From: Litsea cubeba
Taxonomy: Eukaryota; Streptophyta; Magnoliopsida; Laurales; Lauraceae
Assembly: GCA_012931725.1 (NCBI GenBank)
Contig: CM022949.1
Span: 70,701,356-70,765,355 of the forward strand
Length of the DNA: 64,000 bases
Direction: 5' to 3'
The position numbers and the translations under genes were made by a program. The notes under the pieces are model-generated. The model was not told where the DNA came from. It did no database searches and was given only the letters and a program-made list of their open reading frames with translations. Position 1 is the first letter of the stretch, and each line of letters opens with the position of its first letter. Below, piece by piece: positions 32,883 through 42,608 of this stretch.

Positions 32883-34945
32883 GCCTTCAAGCATGGTGAA
32901 GCGCTTTGGAGGTTTACAGGACGAGAAACGCATGGGCTTTCTATAGTGCTGAAGACACTACAACCATGATCTCTAATCCTGTGTTGTTGACTTCCCGGAC
33001 TGCCGGCTTTGCGAAGTGGTTCGCGGAGAGCTTTTCGGCATATCGGGGGCTTTCCAAGAAGGAGCTTGATGTGAAGCTGGCATCTGGAAAGGGCCTTGGA
33101 AAGTCGGATGGCGTCCGGCGAAAGGAAGTTTGGGCCTTCCTTTCTGGAGAGAAGCACAAGATAGGCTTTCTCGGTGACCAGGGCGTTGTTGGTTCTGAAG
33201 CTGTTTGAGAAATACCTGATGAGGGTTTAGAGCAGCTAGAACAGGAGGAAGCCGAACTTGGTGCTTGGATGCAAGCGGCGCAAAGGCAAGCCTCCGTGGA
33301 GTCTACTGGCAAGAGTAGACCATCTAGTGAGGAGTCAAGTGGGAAACCTGACTCTGACAGCGAGGCAGGTTCCTCTAAGAAACGAGTCCGCATGAGTAAG
33401 AGGAGGAGGAGTCATCTTCGCAGCAAGGGGCAGCATGAGGACTCTCCTAATTTGGAAGTACCTCTTACTATCAATGAGGAGGTGCCAGGGAATGCTGACG
33501 AGCCTCCAGAGAAGAGAAGCCGAGAAGAAGAGACTGTCGGTGAAGGTATGATTCTTCCTCTTTCTCTTTCCATTTCTTTTCATGGGATTTTTGCATGTCT
33601 TGATTTGTTTTCTCTCCTTGCTGCTCCTCTTTTTTTGGCAGAGGAAGATTTGGCGATGCCTGAGGTTCCAACTGATGAGGTGGTGACAGACCCTGTCGGG
33701 GCACCTGAAGAAGAACCGAGGGACTCTGGAGTGAATCCAGAATCCCCAATTGGTATGACTTCTTTTTTTTCTTTTTTTTATCTGTGACTTGGTTAGGTAA
33801 CATTTTTCTTGTTAGCTGACTTGCCACAGGATTTCGATGACTTTGAACCATCGATGGACGCAAATGTTGATGATGCTTCTGATGAGTTCATGGAGGAAGA
33901 AAGTGTTCCGCCAGTCGTCGAAGAAGGTATTTTGTAGTAATAACCCTGATAATGATTTTCAAATAGGATCATATTCATACCTTTTTGTGTTTCTTTGGCA
34001 GGTTTTGAGGTGACAGCGGAGAGTCCATTGCTTCCTTTAGAACCAGAGCAAGAGATGCCAGAGGTCGATCCAGAGGTAGAGACTCCCGGGACCAGTTCTG
34101 ACACTGTTGAGGAGATACCTCGTGCAGAGATTCCTTCCCGAGCAGCTCCAACTGGAAAGAGTTCTTTTGTTACTCTTCCAACGGGTGATGACATGAGCAG
34201 CCGACCAACGGAGTCGGGCGAATCTTCTGCTGGGCCATCTCTTCTTTTTGCAAAGAAGGTGGTGGTGCGGGTTCTGAGCTCTTGGATTGAGACTCTCATT
34301 TCTGGGCACTTGGATGCCGGATTTGGCATGATCTAGCATGTGCAGGAGATTCTCAGTGATGCCAAAGAGGCTGGTCTGGATGTCACAAGTGCCAGGGCGA
34401 TCGTTGATAGGATCATTGCACTGGGTGACAAGTGGTTTGAGACCATGGGTTTTGCTGACGACCAGTTCTTCAAGGAGATGTTCCTGGACCCTGCTGATAA
34501 GGCTAAGTCTGACCTGAATGAGGCTACACAAAGCAGGAAGCAGATAGTCCGAGAGAAGAACTTAGAAGAGCTAGCCATCATTGGGCTCACACATGACCTT
34601 AACATCCTTGATAGGGAGGTCAATGAGGCCAGGAAACGTCTTGAGCATTTAAAGGCACAGGTCGCTGCCAAGTGGGCTGCTATAACAGAGGCTCGCGACA
34701 GGGAGAGTGCTCTGACTCGCCGGGTTGCAGATGCTAATCGAGTCCTTGAAAGGAAGTTTCAAGAGGACAAACAATGGCAAACTGCTCGGGATAAGCTTCC
34801 CGATGTGAAAGAAGGGTTACAGCCCCCCCCCCCCCCAGCTTCTCATGGAAAGTTCCTAAAGAAGTGTGCCCTGGAATCCCTGACGGCTAAATCCAAAAGT
34901 TTGCTTGAGGAGCTGAACTCTTGGCTGGAGACCATTTTTGGCTGA
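32883..34945 (+). pseudogene. Antisense plant-mobile-domain-like gene, 5'-truncated copy (element H)
   Basis: Matches 6572-8627 of the other copy. The N-terminal domain and promoter are absent because LTR2 lies directly upstream. Introns are retained at the same places: 33546-33641, 33753-33815 and 33927-34001. The in-frame TAG at 34334 is shared with the other copy, and the coiled-coil part continues to TGA at 34943. A C-run near 34826 differs between copies. It cannot be expressed from its own promoter. Confidence 0.78.
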
Positions 34946-35332
34946 GCTCCTGATTTTTGTTGCAGAAACTATCCTTCTTTTTTTTGGTACCACATGTATT
35001 TTTTTGGTACTTTTTTTTTTGTAGTGCTTGTGAACACTTTCTTTTTTTTTGGTACTTTTTTTTTGTTTTCCCTACGCTCACTTAAATCTTTTTGTGATGA
35101 AAGTAATTGCTAAATGGGATGCTTTTTTTTTTGTTTTCCCTACGCTCACTTAAATCTTTTTGTGATAAAAGTAATTGCAAAATGGGATTTGATCAAAAGC
35201 TCGTCATTTTGTGAAAATCTTTTGTCAAATGATTGTTATGGCATGAAAGTCATATTTTTGTTTGTGGCATGGAAGCCGATTTTGTGGCATTACAGCCGGT
35301 TTTGGTGGCATCTATAGTCGGTTTGTGGCATT
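34946..35332. other. Tat spacer with T-rich and mini-hairpin repeats, copy H
   Basis: Contains a ~60-bp direct duplication (CCCTACGCTCACTTAAATC at about 35078 and 35138) and GGC..GCC mini-hairpins from about 35240. No gene. Confidence 0.6.
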
Positions 35333-35337
35333 GAGAG
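35333..35337. repeat. Target-site duplication GAGAG of the young copia element
   Basis: GAGAG at 35333-35337 and 41668-41672. Joining the flanks restores a normal mini-hairpin unit of the Tat element. Confidence 0.93.
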
Positions 35338-35541
35338 TGTTGGAATTTGAGATGAATTTGAGATGACTTAAGTAGTCTTTGAAGAATTGAAGAAGATAGT
35401 ATCTCAAGTATTGATTTGAGTTGGAATTCTTGTCAACACATTGTCACAAACATGATGATAATAAGCTGGTGTTGATAGAGCTTGAAAAGGAGAAACAGAA
35501 TTGAAACAGTCTGGAATTAAGAATTCCTGATGCAGAGCACG

Positions 35542-35735
35542 CGGTCGACCGGGCTCTTCATGCGGTCGACCGAGCAAGAAGAAACCTGCAGAAAACAGTT
35601 TTAGGCACCTCTCAGTTATTTTCGTGACACAGTGTGTCTTCGGTCGACCGGGACTCCAGGATGTCGACCGAGCTCGAAATTGTCTGTTTTCCAGTCAGTG
35701 TCTTCGGTCGACCGAGCAAGCCAGGATGTCGACCG
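35542..35735. promoter_or_regulatory. Cluster of CGGTCGACCG palindromes in the LTR
   Basis: Four perfect 10-bp palindromes plus two TGTCGACCG variants within 200 bp, ending about 130 bp before the TATA box. Repeated palindromes upstream of the LTR promoter are a known Sirevirus trait. They may bind a dimeric regulator. Confidence 0.65.
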
Positions 35736-35865
35736 AGCACGGGAATCAGAGTTGCGCAGAATTAGAAGTTTTGCACGAAAATTCAGCACAGTTATCTATT
35801 TCGTTTGGGAATCTTTCTAAACGAATTGTAGCCCGTTTTGAATACAATTAAGGGTTATTAAAACC

Positions 35866-35873
35866 TATATAAA
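35866..35873 (+). promoter_or_regulatory. TATA box of the young copia LTR
   Basis: TATATAAA followed by GGCATGC. The same box is in the 3' LTR near 40944 and, inverted, in the other copia element (59728-59735). Confidence 0.75.
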
Positions 35874-36241
35874 GGCATGCTTGGGTCGTTCATAAATACA
35901 CCAAGAAAAGACACCAAGAAGAGACACCAGAAGAGAAGAGAAAAGAGAGAAGAGAAGAGAGTAGAGTGTGCTGTGTGCTGGTGCTGTTGCTGTGTGCTGT
36001 TGTGCTGCATCTTTCTACAGCAATTATGGACGGGATTGTGCTCTAGAAGATGGTGTTTCGTCCATGAGTTAAGTGTCTCTCTGTTTATGCTTTAAATTCA
36101 ATTTGTAAGGGATTGAGAGAGAGAGAATTGTAGAGGGGAAGGGCTGTAGACAGAATTAATCTTCTACTCTGTTTTTAACATCAAGTTGGTGCTTGGTGTT
36201 TGGGGTTTGGTGATCCTATCTGTGGGTGCAGATAAATTGTA

Positions 36242-36373
36242 AAGGGAGTCGGTGCTTCCTAGATAGTTGGTGCTATCTGAAACTCAAGGGAGTCGGTGCT
36301 TCCTAGATAGTTGGTGCTATCTGAAACTCAAGGGAGTCGGTGCTTCCTAGATAGTTGGTGCTATCTGAAACTA
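36242..36373. repeat. Three 44-bp tandem units in the LTR
   Basis: Units start at 36242, 36286 and 36330: AAGGGAGTCGGTGCTTCC then AGTTGGTGCTATCTGAAAC. Identical in the 3' LTR (41321-41452). The related element at 54070-60175 has only one unit. Confidence 0.9.
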
Positions 36374-36590
36374 AGGGTTGGTGCTCTTTGTCGTTGGTGC
36401 GACTAAATAAGATTCAGATCTGTCCCGGATTGGTGTTCGGACAGTCTTTGAACCGTGGACGTAGCCTTTCGGTGAACCACGTTAAATCTGGTGTCATAGT
36501 GTGATTTGACTTGTTTTGTTGTTGAATTGGACCTGTTTTTAGAAATCACTGATTCACCCCCCCCTCTCAGTGATCGTGGTATCCAACAAT

Positions 36591-36602
36591 TGGTATCAGA
36601 GC
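36591..36602 (+). promoter_or_regulatory. Primer-binding site (initiator tRNA-Met)
   Basis: TGGTATCAGAGC two bases after the 5' LTR, the standard plant copia primer site. Confidence 0.93.
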
Positions 36603-36654
36603 GAGGCTCCCTTGATCAGTTTAATACGCTAAGGGTGATCTCTTGTCAAATCAC

Positions 36655-36725
36655 ATGGCAGTCAATACAGGGAATATGAAAGCACCTCTGTTTGATGGTT
36701 CCAATTACTCCTTTGGAAGATTAGG
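36655..36725 (+). pseudogene. Gag N-terminus in a shifted frame
   Basis: ATG at 36655 opens MAVNTGNMKAPLFDGSNYSF. A one-base deletion near 36714 (TTTGG where the related element has TTCTGG) then shifts the frame away from the long ORF that starts at 36726. Confidence 0.75.
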
Positions 36726-39700
36726 ATGCAAGCCTTCATCAAATCTCTTGGCTATGATGTTTGGGAGGCTGTCAGAGCCGGTTACAATGCTGCCACCGTA
36801 CCCAATGATACAGCATCGAAGAAGTTGGCAGACAACGACTCCAAGGCGCAGAATGCACTCTTTAGTGGCCTTGTGGACAGCGAGCTTGTCAAAGTAATTG
36901 CATGCAAAACAGCCAAGGAAATTTGGGACAAGTTGCAAAGCATACATGAAGGTGATGAGAAGATTAAAGAAGCCAAATTGCAAACTCATCGCTCTCAATT
37001 CGAGTCTCTTCGCATGGAAGAAAGCGAGAATGTTGACTCGTATATGCAACGAGTGAATGAAGTCACGAATGACATTCGTGGACTAGGGGAGGAGATTAAA
37101 GAGCCGGTCATCGTCAAAAAGGTTCTAAGATCTCTTCTTCCCCGGTTTGATTCAAAAGTCTCAGCCATTGAAGAAGCCAAAGATCTGAATGCATTTTCCA
37201 TGGATGAATTACATGGTTCTCTAACCGCCTATGAGATGCGCATAGGAAAGACGTCTTCATCTGATAAAGAAGCGGCCTTCAAAGTTCAGAAAAAGGCAAA
37301 AGAGACTGCTGGTCATGATATTGATTCTGATGATGATGAGCTTGAGGCTCAATTTGTTAGAAAGTTGAAGAAAGGAAGCATCGGCAAGTACAAAGGGAAG
37401 CTACCCTTTAAATGCTTCAATTGTGGAGGTATTGGTCACTTTGCTGCGAAGTGTCCCCTAAAAGAAGACAATGATAATGACTCTTATGCTGAAAAGAGTA
37501 AAGGAAAGAGAAACTTCAGAAAAAGGGGCAAAGCTAAAAACTTTCTATGTCAACAAGATGACAGCACGTCTGAAACTTCAGACGATGATGAATCAACCGA
37601 AGCTCTCTTCATGGTCACTGTTGAAGAAGAAGAAGAGCTAGATCCGGAAGAGGATGAGGAGGCTGAAGTCAATCTTGAAGAGGAACTCATAGCCGCACTT
37701 GAGGAGCTAAGCATGGAACGCAAATCAAGTAAGAAAAATCTGAAACTTCTCCATGAATCTGAAAGTTCTATTATTTCTTTGAAAACTCAAGTAGAAGAAT
37801 ATAAAAGAATGGTAGAAGTCCTTGAAAACCAAATAAGTATCAAAAAGGAAGAGGCTATGAAACTTGAAACTGAGATCGCTAGAGCAAAGGCTAAAAATTT
37901 GGAAAATAGCAAAAAACTCAAAGCGCTCCAAGCGATTGAAGGGACTATGAAACTCAATGAACTACTGAAAGTTCAAAGACCAGCCCACTTCAGATTTGGT
38001 CTAGGATTTGAGAAAGGTGAATCCTCTAAGATTGCACCTCCTGAAAAGAAAAAGTTTGTGAAGCAAGTCACTGCACCTTCTAACTCTATGAAGCCCACTC
38101 AACCTAGAAAGGAGTCCATTCCTGTTAGAAAGGTAATGAAGACTAACCAGCCACAAAGAAGATACAAATTCTATGGTTATTGCTTTCATTGTAATATGTT
38201 TGGACATAAAAGAGCTGATTGCAAATTCTATGTAAGAAACAGTCCATTTGTGACTAGGAATCCTTTTTCAATCCTAAGTAGCCACAAAATTGAGTGCTAT
38301 ATGTGTCATAATTATGGACACTTGGCTAGGGATTGTAGGTTGCATATTGCTAACAAGTTTCAGGTTGAAAAGAAACCCAAGTTAGTTAAGGCTTGGAGAG
38401 CAAAGCAAAGTGCAGAAAGTCTCAAAGAATCTCTCATTGTGCAAACGGCATTCAATGCACAAAAGAAGACAGCACCATGGGTCCTTGATAGTGGTTGTTC
38501 AAGCCATATGACTGGTGATAAAGATAAATTCATCAAATTACAGCACTATGAAGGCGGTTCAGTGAAGTTTGGCAACAATGATGGTGCCAAAATATGCGGA
38601 AAAGGTGTTATTCAGCTTATGGCAAACAAGATCAGATCTGAAGAAGTCTTATATGTGTCTGGATTGAGACACAACCTGCTTAGTGTGAGCCAGATCTGTG
38701 ACAAGGGTCATGAAGTTATCTTCACAAAGAATGGGTTTGCCATCAAGAAGAGTAGCAACGGCAAAACAGTGGCAACTGGATCAAGAACTGCTGGAAATCT
38801 CTATACACTGTCAGATGGAGCTGAAAAGACCTGCTTGATGAGTCGGACAGAGGAAAGTTGGTTGTGGCACAAACGCCTTGGGCATCTAAGCTTTGACAAC
38901 ATGTCAAAGATTTGCAATTCAAAGGCTGTAAGAGGCATGTCTAAAGTTGAAAAGCCTTCCAATCCCATTTGCGACTCTTGCCAAAAGGGAAAGCAAACGA
39001 GGGTTATGTTCAAGTCAAAGGAGCATCATTCCAAGAAACCTCTTGAGCTAGTGCACACTGATCTCTGTGGACCGATGCGAACACAAAGCACCAATGGAGA
39101 TAAGTATTTCATGTTATGCATTGATGATTATACTCGTATGACATGGGTATTGTTTCTTAAGCATAAGCATCAAGCACTTGATCGTTTTAAAGTGTTTAAA
39201 GCACAGGTTGAAAATCAATTGGAAAAACGTATCAAGATTTTAAGGTCTGATCGTGGAGGCGAGTTCACATCTGAAGAGTTCACTAAATATTGTGAACATC
39301 ATGGCATTCAAAGACAGTACTCAGCCCCTAGAACTCCACAGCAAAATGGAGTTGTGGAACGGAAGAATCGCACCGTACAAGAGATGGCTCGTACGATGCT
39401 GAGTGAAAGCAAGATGGCCGACAAGTATTGGAAAGAGGCAATTCATACGGCTGTATACATTCAAAACCGATGCTTGATCAGGCCACATGAAGTCAAAACT
39501 CCCTATGAGCTATGGTTTGGAAGAAAAGCAACAGTCAAGCACTTCAAAGTCTTCGGCAGCAAGTGTTACATCAAGCGGCTCGAACAAAATCCGGGCAAAT
39601 TTGAAGAGAGAGCTGACGAAGGTATATTTCTGGGTTACTCCTCTACTAGCAAGGCATATAGATGTCTTAACAAAAGAACCAGAAAAATCATAGAAAGTGC

Positions 39701-40127
39701 TGATGTGAGAATAGATGAGAATATTGAACCAAAGAATGCAACTCATAATGACAGTCCAGTTTATGAGGACTCGAGTGAGATTGATGATGAGATGGCTGAA
39801 TCTAATGATTCTGAGAAATCAAAGGATGACTCAGAAGATACTTCACTTAAGAAGCACAGCACTTGGGTAGAGCAACACCCTAAGGATCAAATCATTGGAG
39901 ATCCTAAGGCAGGCGTTCAAACTAGACAAAGTGTAGTTAGCAATTACTCACTTGTGTCCACCATTGAACCCAAGACTGTGGCTGAAGCCAGTCTCGATAA
40001 AAGTTGGTTGAAAGCTATGCATGAGGAGATGTGCAGGAATTTTGCTGAAGAAATGACGAAAGAATTTGAGATGATCTTCGAGTATCTCCGGAAAAAGTTA
40101 GGAGTTACTCACTCTCCTAAACCGTAG
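36726..40127 (+). CDS. Gag-protease-integrase polyprotein without RT (1133 aa)
   Basis: Copia gag occupies roughly residues 1-190. A zinc knuckle CFNCGGIGHFAAKC lies near 230, then an acidic coiled-coil region (about 300-420). Two further knuckles follow (CFHCNMFGHKRADC and CYMCHNYGHLARDC). Protease active site is DSGCSSHM at residue 588. The integrase zinc region is WLWHKRLGHL..CDSCQKG. The catalytic acids are D779 (DLCGPM), D842 (SDRGGEF) and E878 (NGVVERKN), a D-35-E spacing. The C-terminal INT region reads DEGIFLGYSSTSKAYR. After KSWLKAMHEEM the sequence passes through a short RT remnant (FAEEMTKEFEM) into the polyprotein tail EYLRKKLGVTHS. RT and RNase H are gone but the frame is kept. 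Confidence 0.9.
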   Translation: MQAFIKSLGYDVWEAVRAGYNAATVPNDTASKKLADNDSKAQNALFSGLVDSELVKVIACKTAKEIWDKLQSIHEGDEKIKEAKLQTHRSQFESLRMEESENVDSYMQRVNEVTNDIRGLGEEIKEPVIVKKVLRSLLPRFDSKVSAIEEAKDLNAFSMDELHGSLTAYEMRIGKTSSSDKEAAFKVQKKAKETAGHDIDSDDDELEAQFVRKLKKGSIGKYKGKLPFKCFNCGGIGHFAAKCPLKEDNDNDSYAEKSKGKRNFRKRGKAKNFLCQQDDSTSETSDDDESTEALFMVTVEEEEELDPEEDEEAEVNLEEELIAALEELSMERKSSKKNLKLLHESESSIISLKTQVEEYKRMVEVLENQISIKKEEAMKLETEIARAKAKNLENSKKLKALQAIEGTMKLNELLKVQRPAHFRFGLGFEKGESSKIAPPEKKKFVKQVTAPSNSMKPTQPRKESIPVRKVMKTNQPQRRYKFYGYCFHCNMFGHKRADCKFYVRNSPFVTRNPFSILSSHKIECYMCHNYGHLARDCRLHIANKFQVEKKPKLVKAWRAKQSAESLKESLIVQTAFNAQKKTAPWVLDSGCSSHMTGDKDKFIKLQHYEGGSVKFGNNDGAKICGKGVIQLMANKIRSEEVLYVSGLRHNLLSVSQICDKGHEVIFTKNGFAIKKSSNGKTVATGSRTAGNLYTLSDGAEKTCLMSRTEESWLWHKRLGHLSFDNMSKICNSKAVRGMSKVEKPSNPICDSCQKGKQTRVMFKSKEHHSKKPLELVHTDLCGPMRTQSTNGDKYFMLCIDDYTRMTWVLFLKHKHQALDRFKVFKAQVENQLEKRIKILRSDRGGEFTSEEFTKYCEHHGIQRQYSAPRTPQQNGVVERKNRTVQEMARTMLSESKMADKYWKEAIHTAVYIQNRCLIRPHEVKTPYELWFGRKATVKHFKVFGSKCYIKRLEQNPGKFEERADEGIFLGYSSTSKAYRCLNKRTRKIIESADVRIDENIEPKNATHNDSPVYEDSSEIDDEMAESNDSEKSKDDSEDTSLKKHSTWVEQHPKDQIIGDPKAGVQTRQSVVSNYSLVSTIEPKTVAEASLDKSWLKAMHEEMCRNFAEEMTKEFEMIFEYLRKKLGVTHSPKP

Positions 40128-40415
40128 GAGTTGTGCTTGAAAGGGGGAGCAATGCATTCATTGAAAATCCTATTCGCTCCTCGGTTTGGTCCCTTTGGAC
40201 TTGTTGTCAAAGGGGGAGAGATGTTATGATATGATAGCAAGGAGAGATGTTATGCTATGAAAGCTAGGGGGAGAATGTTGACAGTGCATGGTTGATATTT
40301 CCGAATTTCAGAATTGGTTCCAAGTGAGTGTTGAAAAGAACTTGGAAGAGCTGCAAGCTGGAGTTGAAAGTGTTGAAGTTCCAATAGTGTTGCCAACAAT
40401 TCCAAAGGGGGAGAT
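40128..40415 (+). promoter_or_regulatory. Multiple polypurine tracts before the 3' LTR
   Basis: AAGGGGGAGC (40141), AAAGGGGGAGAG (about 40209), TAGGGGGAGAA (40267) and AAAGGGGGAGAT (40404-40415, adjoining the LTR). Repeated tracts are a known Sirevirus feature. Confidence 0.75.
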
Positions 40416-41667
40416 TGTTGGAATTTGAGATGAATTTGAGATGACTTAAGTAGTCTTTGAAGAATTGAAGAAGATAGTATCTCAAGTATTGATTTGAGTT
40501 GGAATTCTTGTCAACACATTGTCACAAACATGATGATAATAAGCTGGTGTTGATAGAGCTTGAAAAGGAGAAACAGAATTGAAACAGTCTGGAATTAAGA
40601 ATTCCTGATGCAGAGCACGCGGTCGACCGGGCTCTTCATGCGGTCGACCGAGCAAGAAGAAACCTGCAGAAAACAGTTTTAGGCACCTCTCAGTTATTTT
40701 CGTGACACAGTGTGTCTTCGGTCGACCGGGACTCCAGGATGTCGACCGAGCTCGAAATTGTCTGTTTTCCAGTCAGTGTCTTCGGTCGACCGAGCAAGCC
40801 AGGATGTCGACCGAGCACGGGAATCAGAGTTGCGCAGAATTAGAAGTTTTGCACGAAAATTCAGCACAGTTATCTATTTCGTTTGGGAATCTTTCTAAAC
40901 GAATTGTAGCCCGTTTTGAATACAATTAAGGGTTATTAAAACCTATATAAAGGCATGCTTGGGTCGTTCATAAATACACCAAGAAAAGACACCAAGAAGA
41001 GACACCAGAAGAGAAGAGAAAAGAGAGAAGAGAGTAGAGTAGAGTGTGCTGTGTGCTGGTGCTGTTGCTGTGTGCTGTTGTGCTGCATCTTTCTACAGCA
41101 ATTATGGACGGGATTGTGCTCTAGAAGATGGTGTTTCGTCCATGAGTTAAGTGTCTCTCTGTTTATGCTTTAAATTCAATTTGTAAGGGATTGAGAGAGA
41201 GAGAATTGTAGAGGGGAAGGGCTGTAGACAGAATTAATCTTCTACTCTGTTTTTAACATCAAGTTGGTGCTTGGTGTTTGGGGGTTTGGTGATCCTATCT
41301 GTGGGTGCAGATAAATTGTAAAGGGAGTCGGTGCTTCCTAGATAGTTGGTGCTATCTGAAACTCAAGGGAGTCGGTGCTTCCTAGATAGTTGGTGCTATC
41401 TGAAACTCAAGGGAGTCGGTGCTTCCTAGATAGTTGGTGCTATCTGAAACTAAGGGTTGGTGCTCTTTGTCGTTGGTGCGACTAAATAAGATTCAGATCT
41501 GTCCCGGATTGGTGTTCGGACAGTCTTTGAACCGTGGACGTAGCCTTTCGGTGAACCACGTTAAATCTGGTGTCATAGTGTGATTTGACTTGTTTTGTTG
41601 TTGAATTGGACCTGTTTTTAGAAATCACTGATTCACCCCCCCCTCTCAGTGATCGTGGTATCCAACA
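40416..41667 (+). repeat. 3' LTR of the young copia element
   Basis: 1252 bp. It differs from the 5' LTR only in an AG-rich stretch near 41034-41040 and in one extra G near 41281. Confidence 0.95.
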
Positions 41668-41672
41668 GAGAG

Positions 41673-41800
41673 CCGGGTTTTTTGAAAGCCAATTTTTTTT
41701 TGTTTTGTGGCATTGATAGCCAGTTTGTGGCATTTATAGCCTGTTTTGGTGGCATCTATAGCCGTTTTGTGGCATTTATAGCCGGTTTGGTTTTCAAAAA
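41673..41800. repeat. Mini-hairpin repeats, copy H, right of the copia insertion
   Basis: GGCATTGATAGCC, GGCATTTATAGCC and GGCATCTATAGCC units continuing the block cut at 35337. Confidence 0.7.
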
Positions 41801-41801
41801 T

Positions 41802-42258
41802 GTAAGTATCGACTAAAAGTCGCCTCCCTGCTGATTGTTCTTGCAAGTATCGATGGAATGTCGCATCCTTGCTCATTCGGTTGCGAGTATCGATGGAATG
41901 TCGCATCCTCGCGGATTTGGGTGCAAGTATCGATGGAATGTTGCATCCTTGCTTTTTTCAAAAATTTTGGTTTTACGGGTACTGACTTTATGTCGCTTCC
42001 CCATGATTTTTGAAATTTGTGGTTTTCTCGAACATTTAGGTTATGGATATCAACTGAAATGTTGCGTCTCCATGGTTTTTTAGGTTTTTTCGAACCTTTG
42101 AAATTTGGGTTGTGGAAATCAACTGAAATGTTGCATCTCCACAGTTTTGGATTTTGCAAGTATCGACGAAATGTCGCTTCCCTGCGATTTTGGAAGTGTC
42201 GAACGTGGTTCGTATGCTTCCGATTTGTGCGAGTATCGACTAAACGTCGCTTCCCCGC
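41802..42258. repeat. Covarying hairpin array, copy H (ten units)
   Basis: Same array as 9173-9700 with one unit fewer; the TGTGGA unit is single here. Several stems are better paired than in copy X, for example GCAAG/CTTGC in unit 2 and inner CGAC/GTCG with outer CCCGC in the last unit. The fifth unit has ACGGG/CCCAT where copy X has GCGGG/CCCAC, a matched outer change. Confidence 0.85.
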
Positions 42259-42608
42259 GGCTTTTTGAAAAACCATTTTTTTTGTTTAAAGACACGAGGG
42301 TCATAAGTTTTGACCTAAAACCATTTAGGCGGTAAAAGGTAGGGTGGACTAGGGTGGAAATCCCTGAATCCGGATTTTGTTTCAAACCATGAATTTTGAG
42401 TTCAAGGGTTGGAAATTTTGGTCAAGTTAGGGAAAGGTTCCTAAACTTGGATTTTTGAACAATGAAACGATGAAAGTAAGCATTATTTAAATATCTAGAA
42501 ATTTCAACATTTGACATGAAAATTCTAAAAAAGGTGGGTTTAGCGAGCGTGTACCTGGAAATCGGTTTTGACCGTACAGGCATTGCTCTTACCTAGTTGG
42601 GTAAGTCT
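42259..42608. other. Non-coding spacer after integrase, copy H
   Basis: Equivalent of 9701-10052. No feature was recognised. Confidence 0.5.

Larger units (their letters stand above)
35338..36588 (+). repeat. 5' LTR of the young copia element
   Basis: 1251 bp, TGTTGGAATTTG...TATCCAACA. It has clustered CGGTCGACCG palindromes (35542, 35563, 35641, 35705), a TATA box at 35866, a 44-bp triplication at 36242-36373 and an ATCACTGA/TCAGTGAT hairpin with a C-run loop at 36545-36574. Confidence 0.95.
35338..41667 (+). mobile_element. Young Sirevirus-like Ty1/copia element lacking RT and RNase H
   Basis: 6330 bp with 5' LTR 35338-36588, 3' LTR 40416-41667 and perfect TSD. The LTRs differ by about one indel and two or three substitutions. 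The tRNA-Met primer site, multiple polypurine tracts and palindrome-rich LTR fit Sireviruses. The single long ORF has gag, protease and integrase but jumps from integrase to the last residues of RNase H. It must have relied on enzyme supplied by another element. Confidence 0.92.

Noticed and set aside
35624..36095. Small open frames inside the young copia LTR
   Set aside because: They are duplicated exactly in the 3' LTR and have no protein features; they are chance frames in regulatory sequence.
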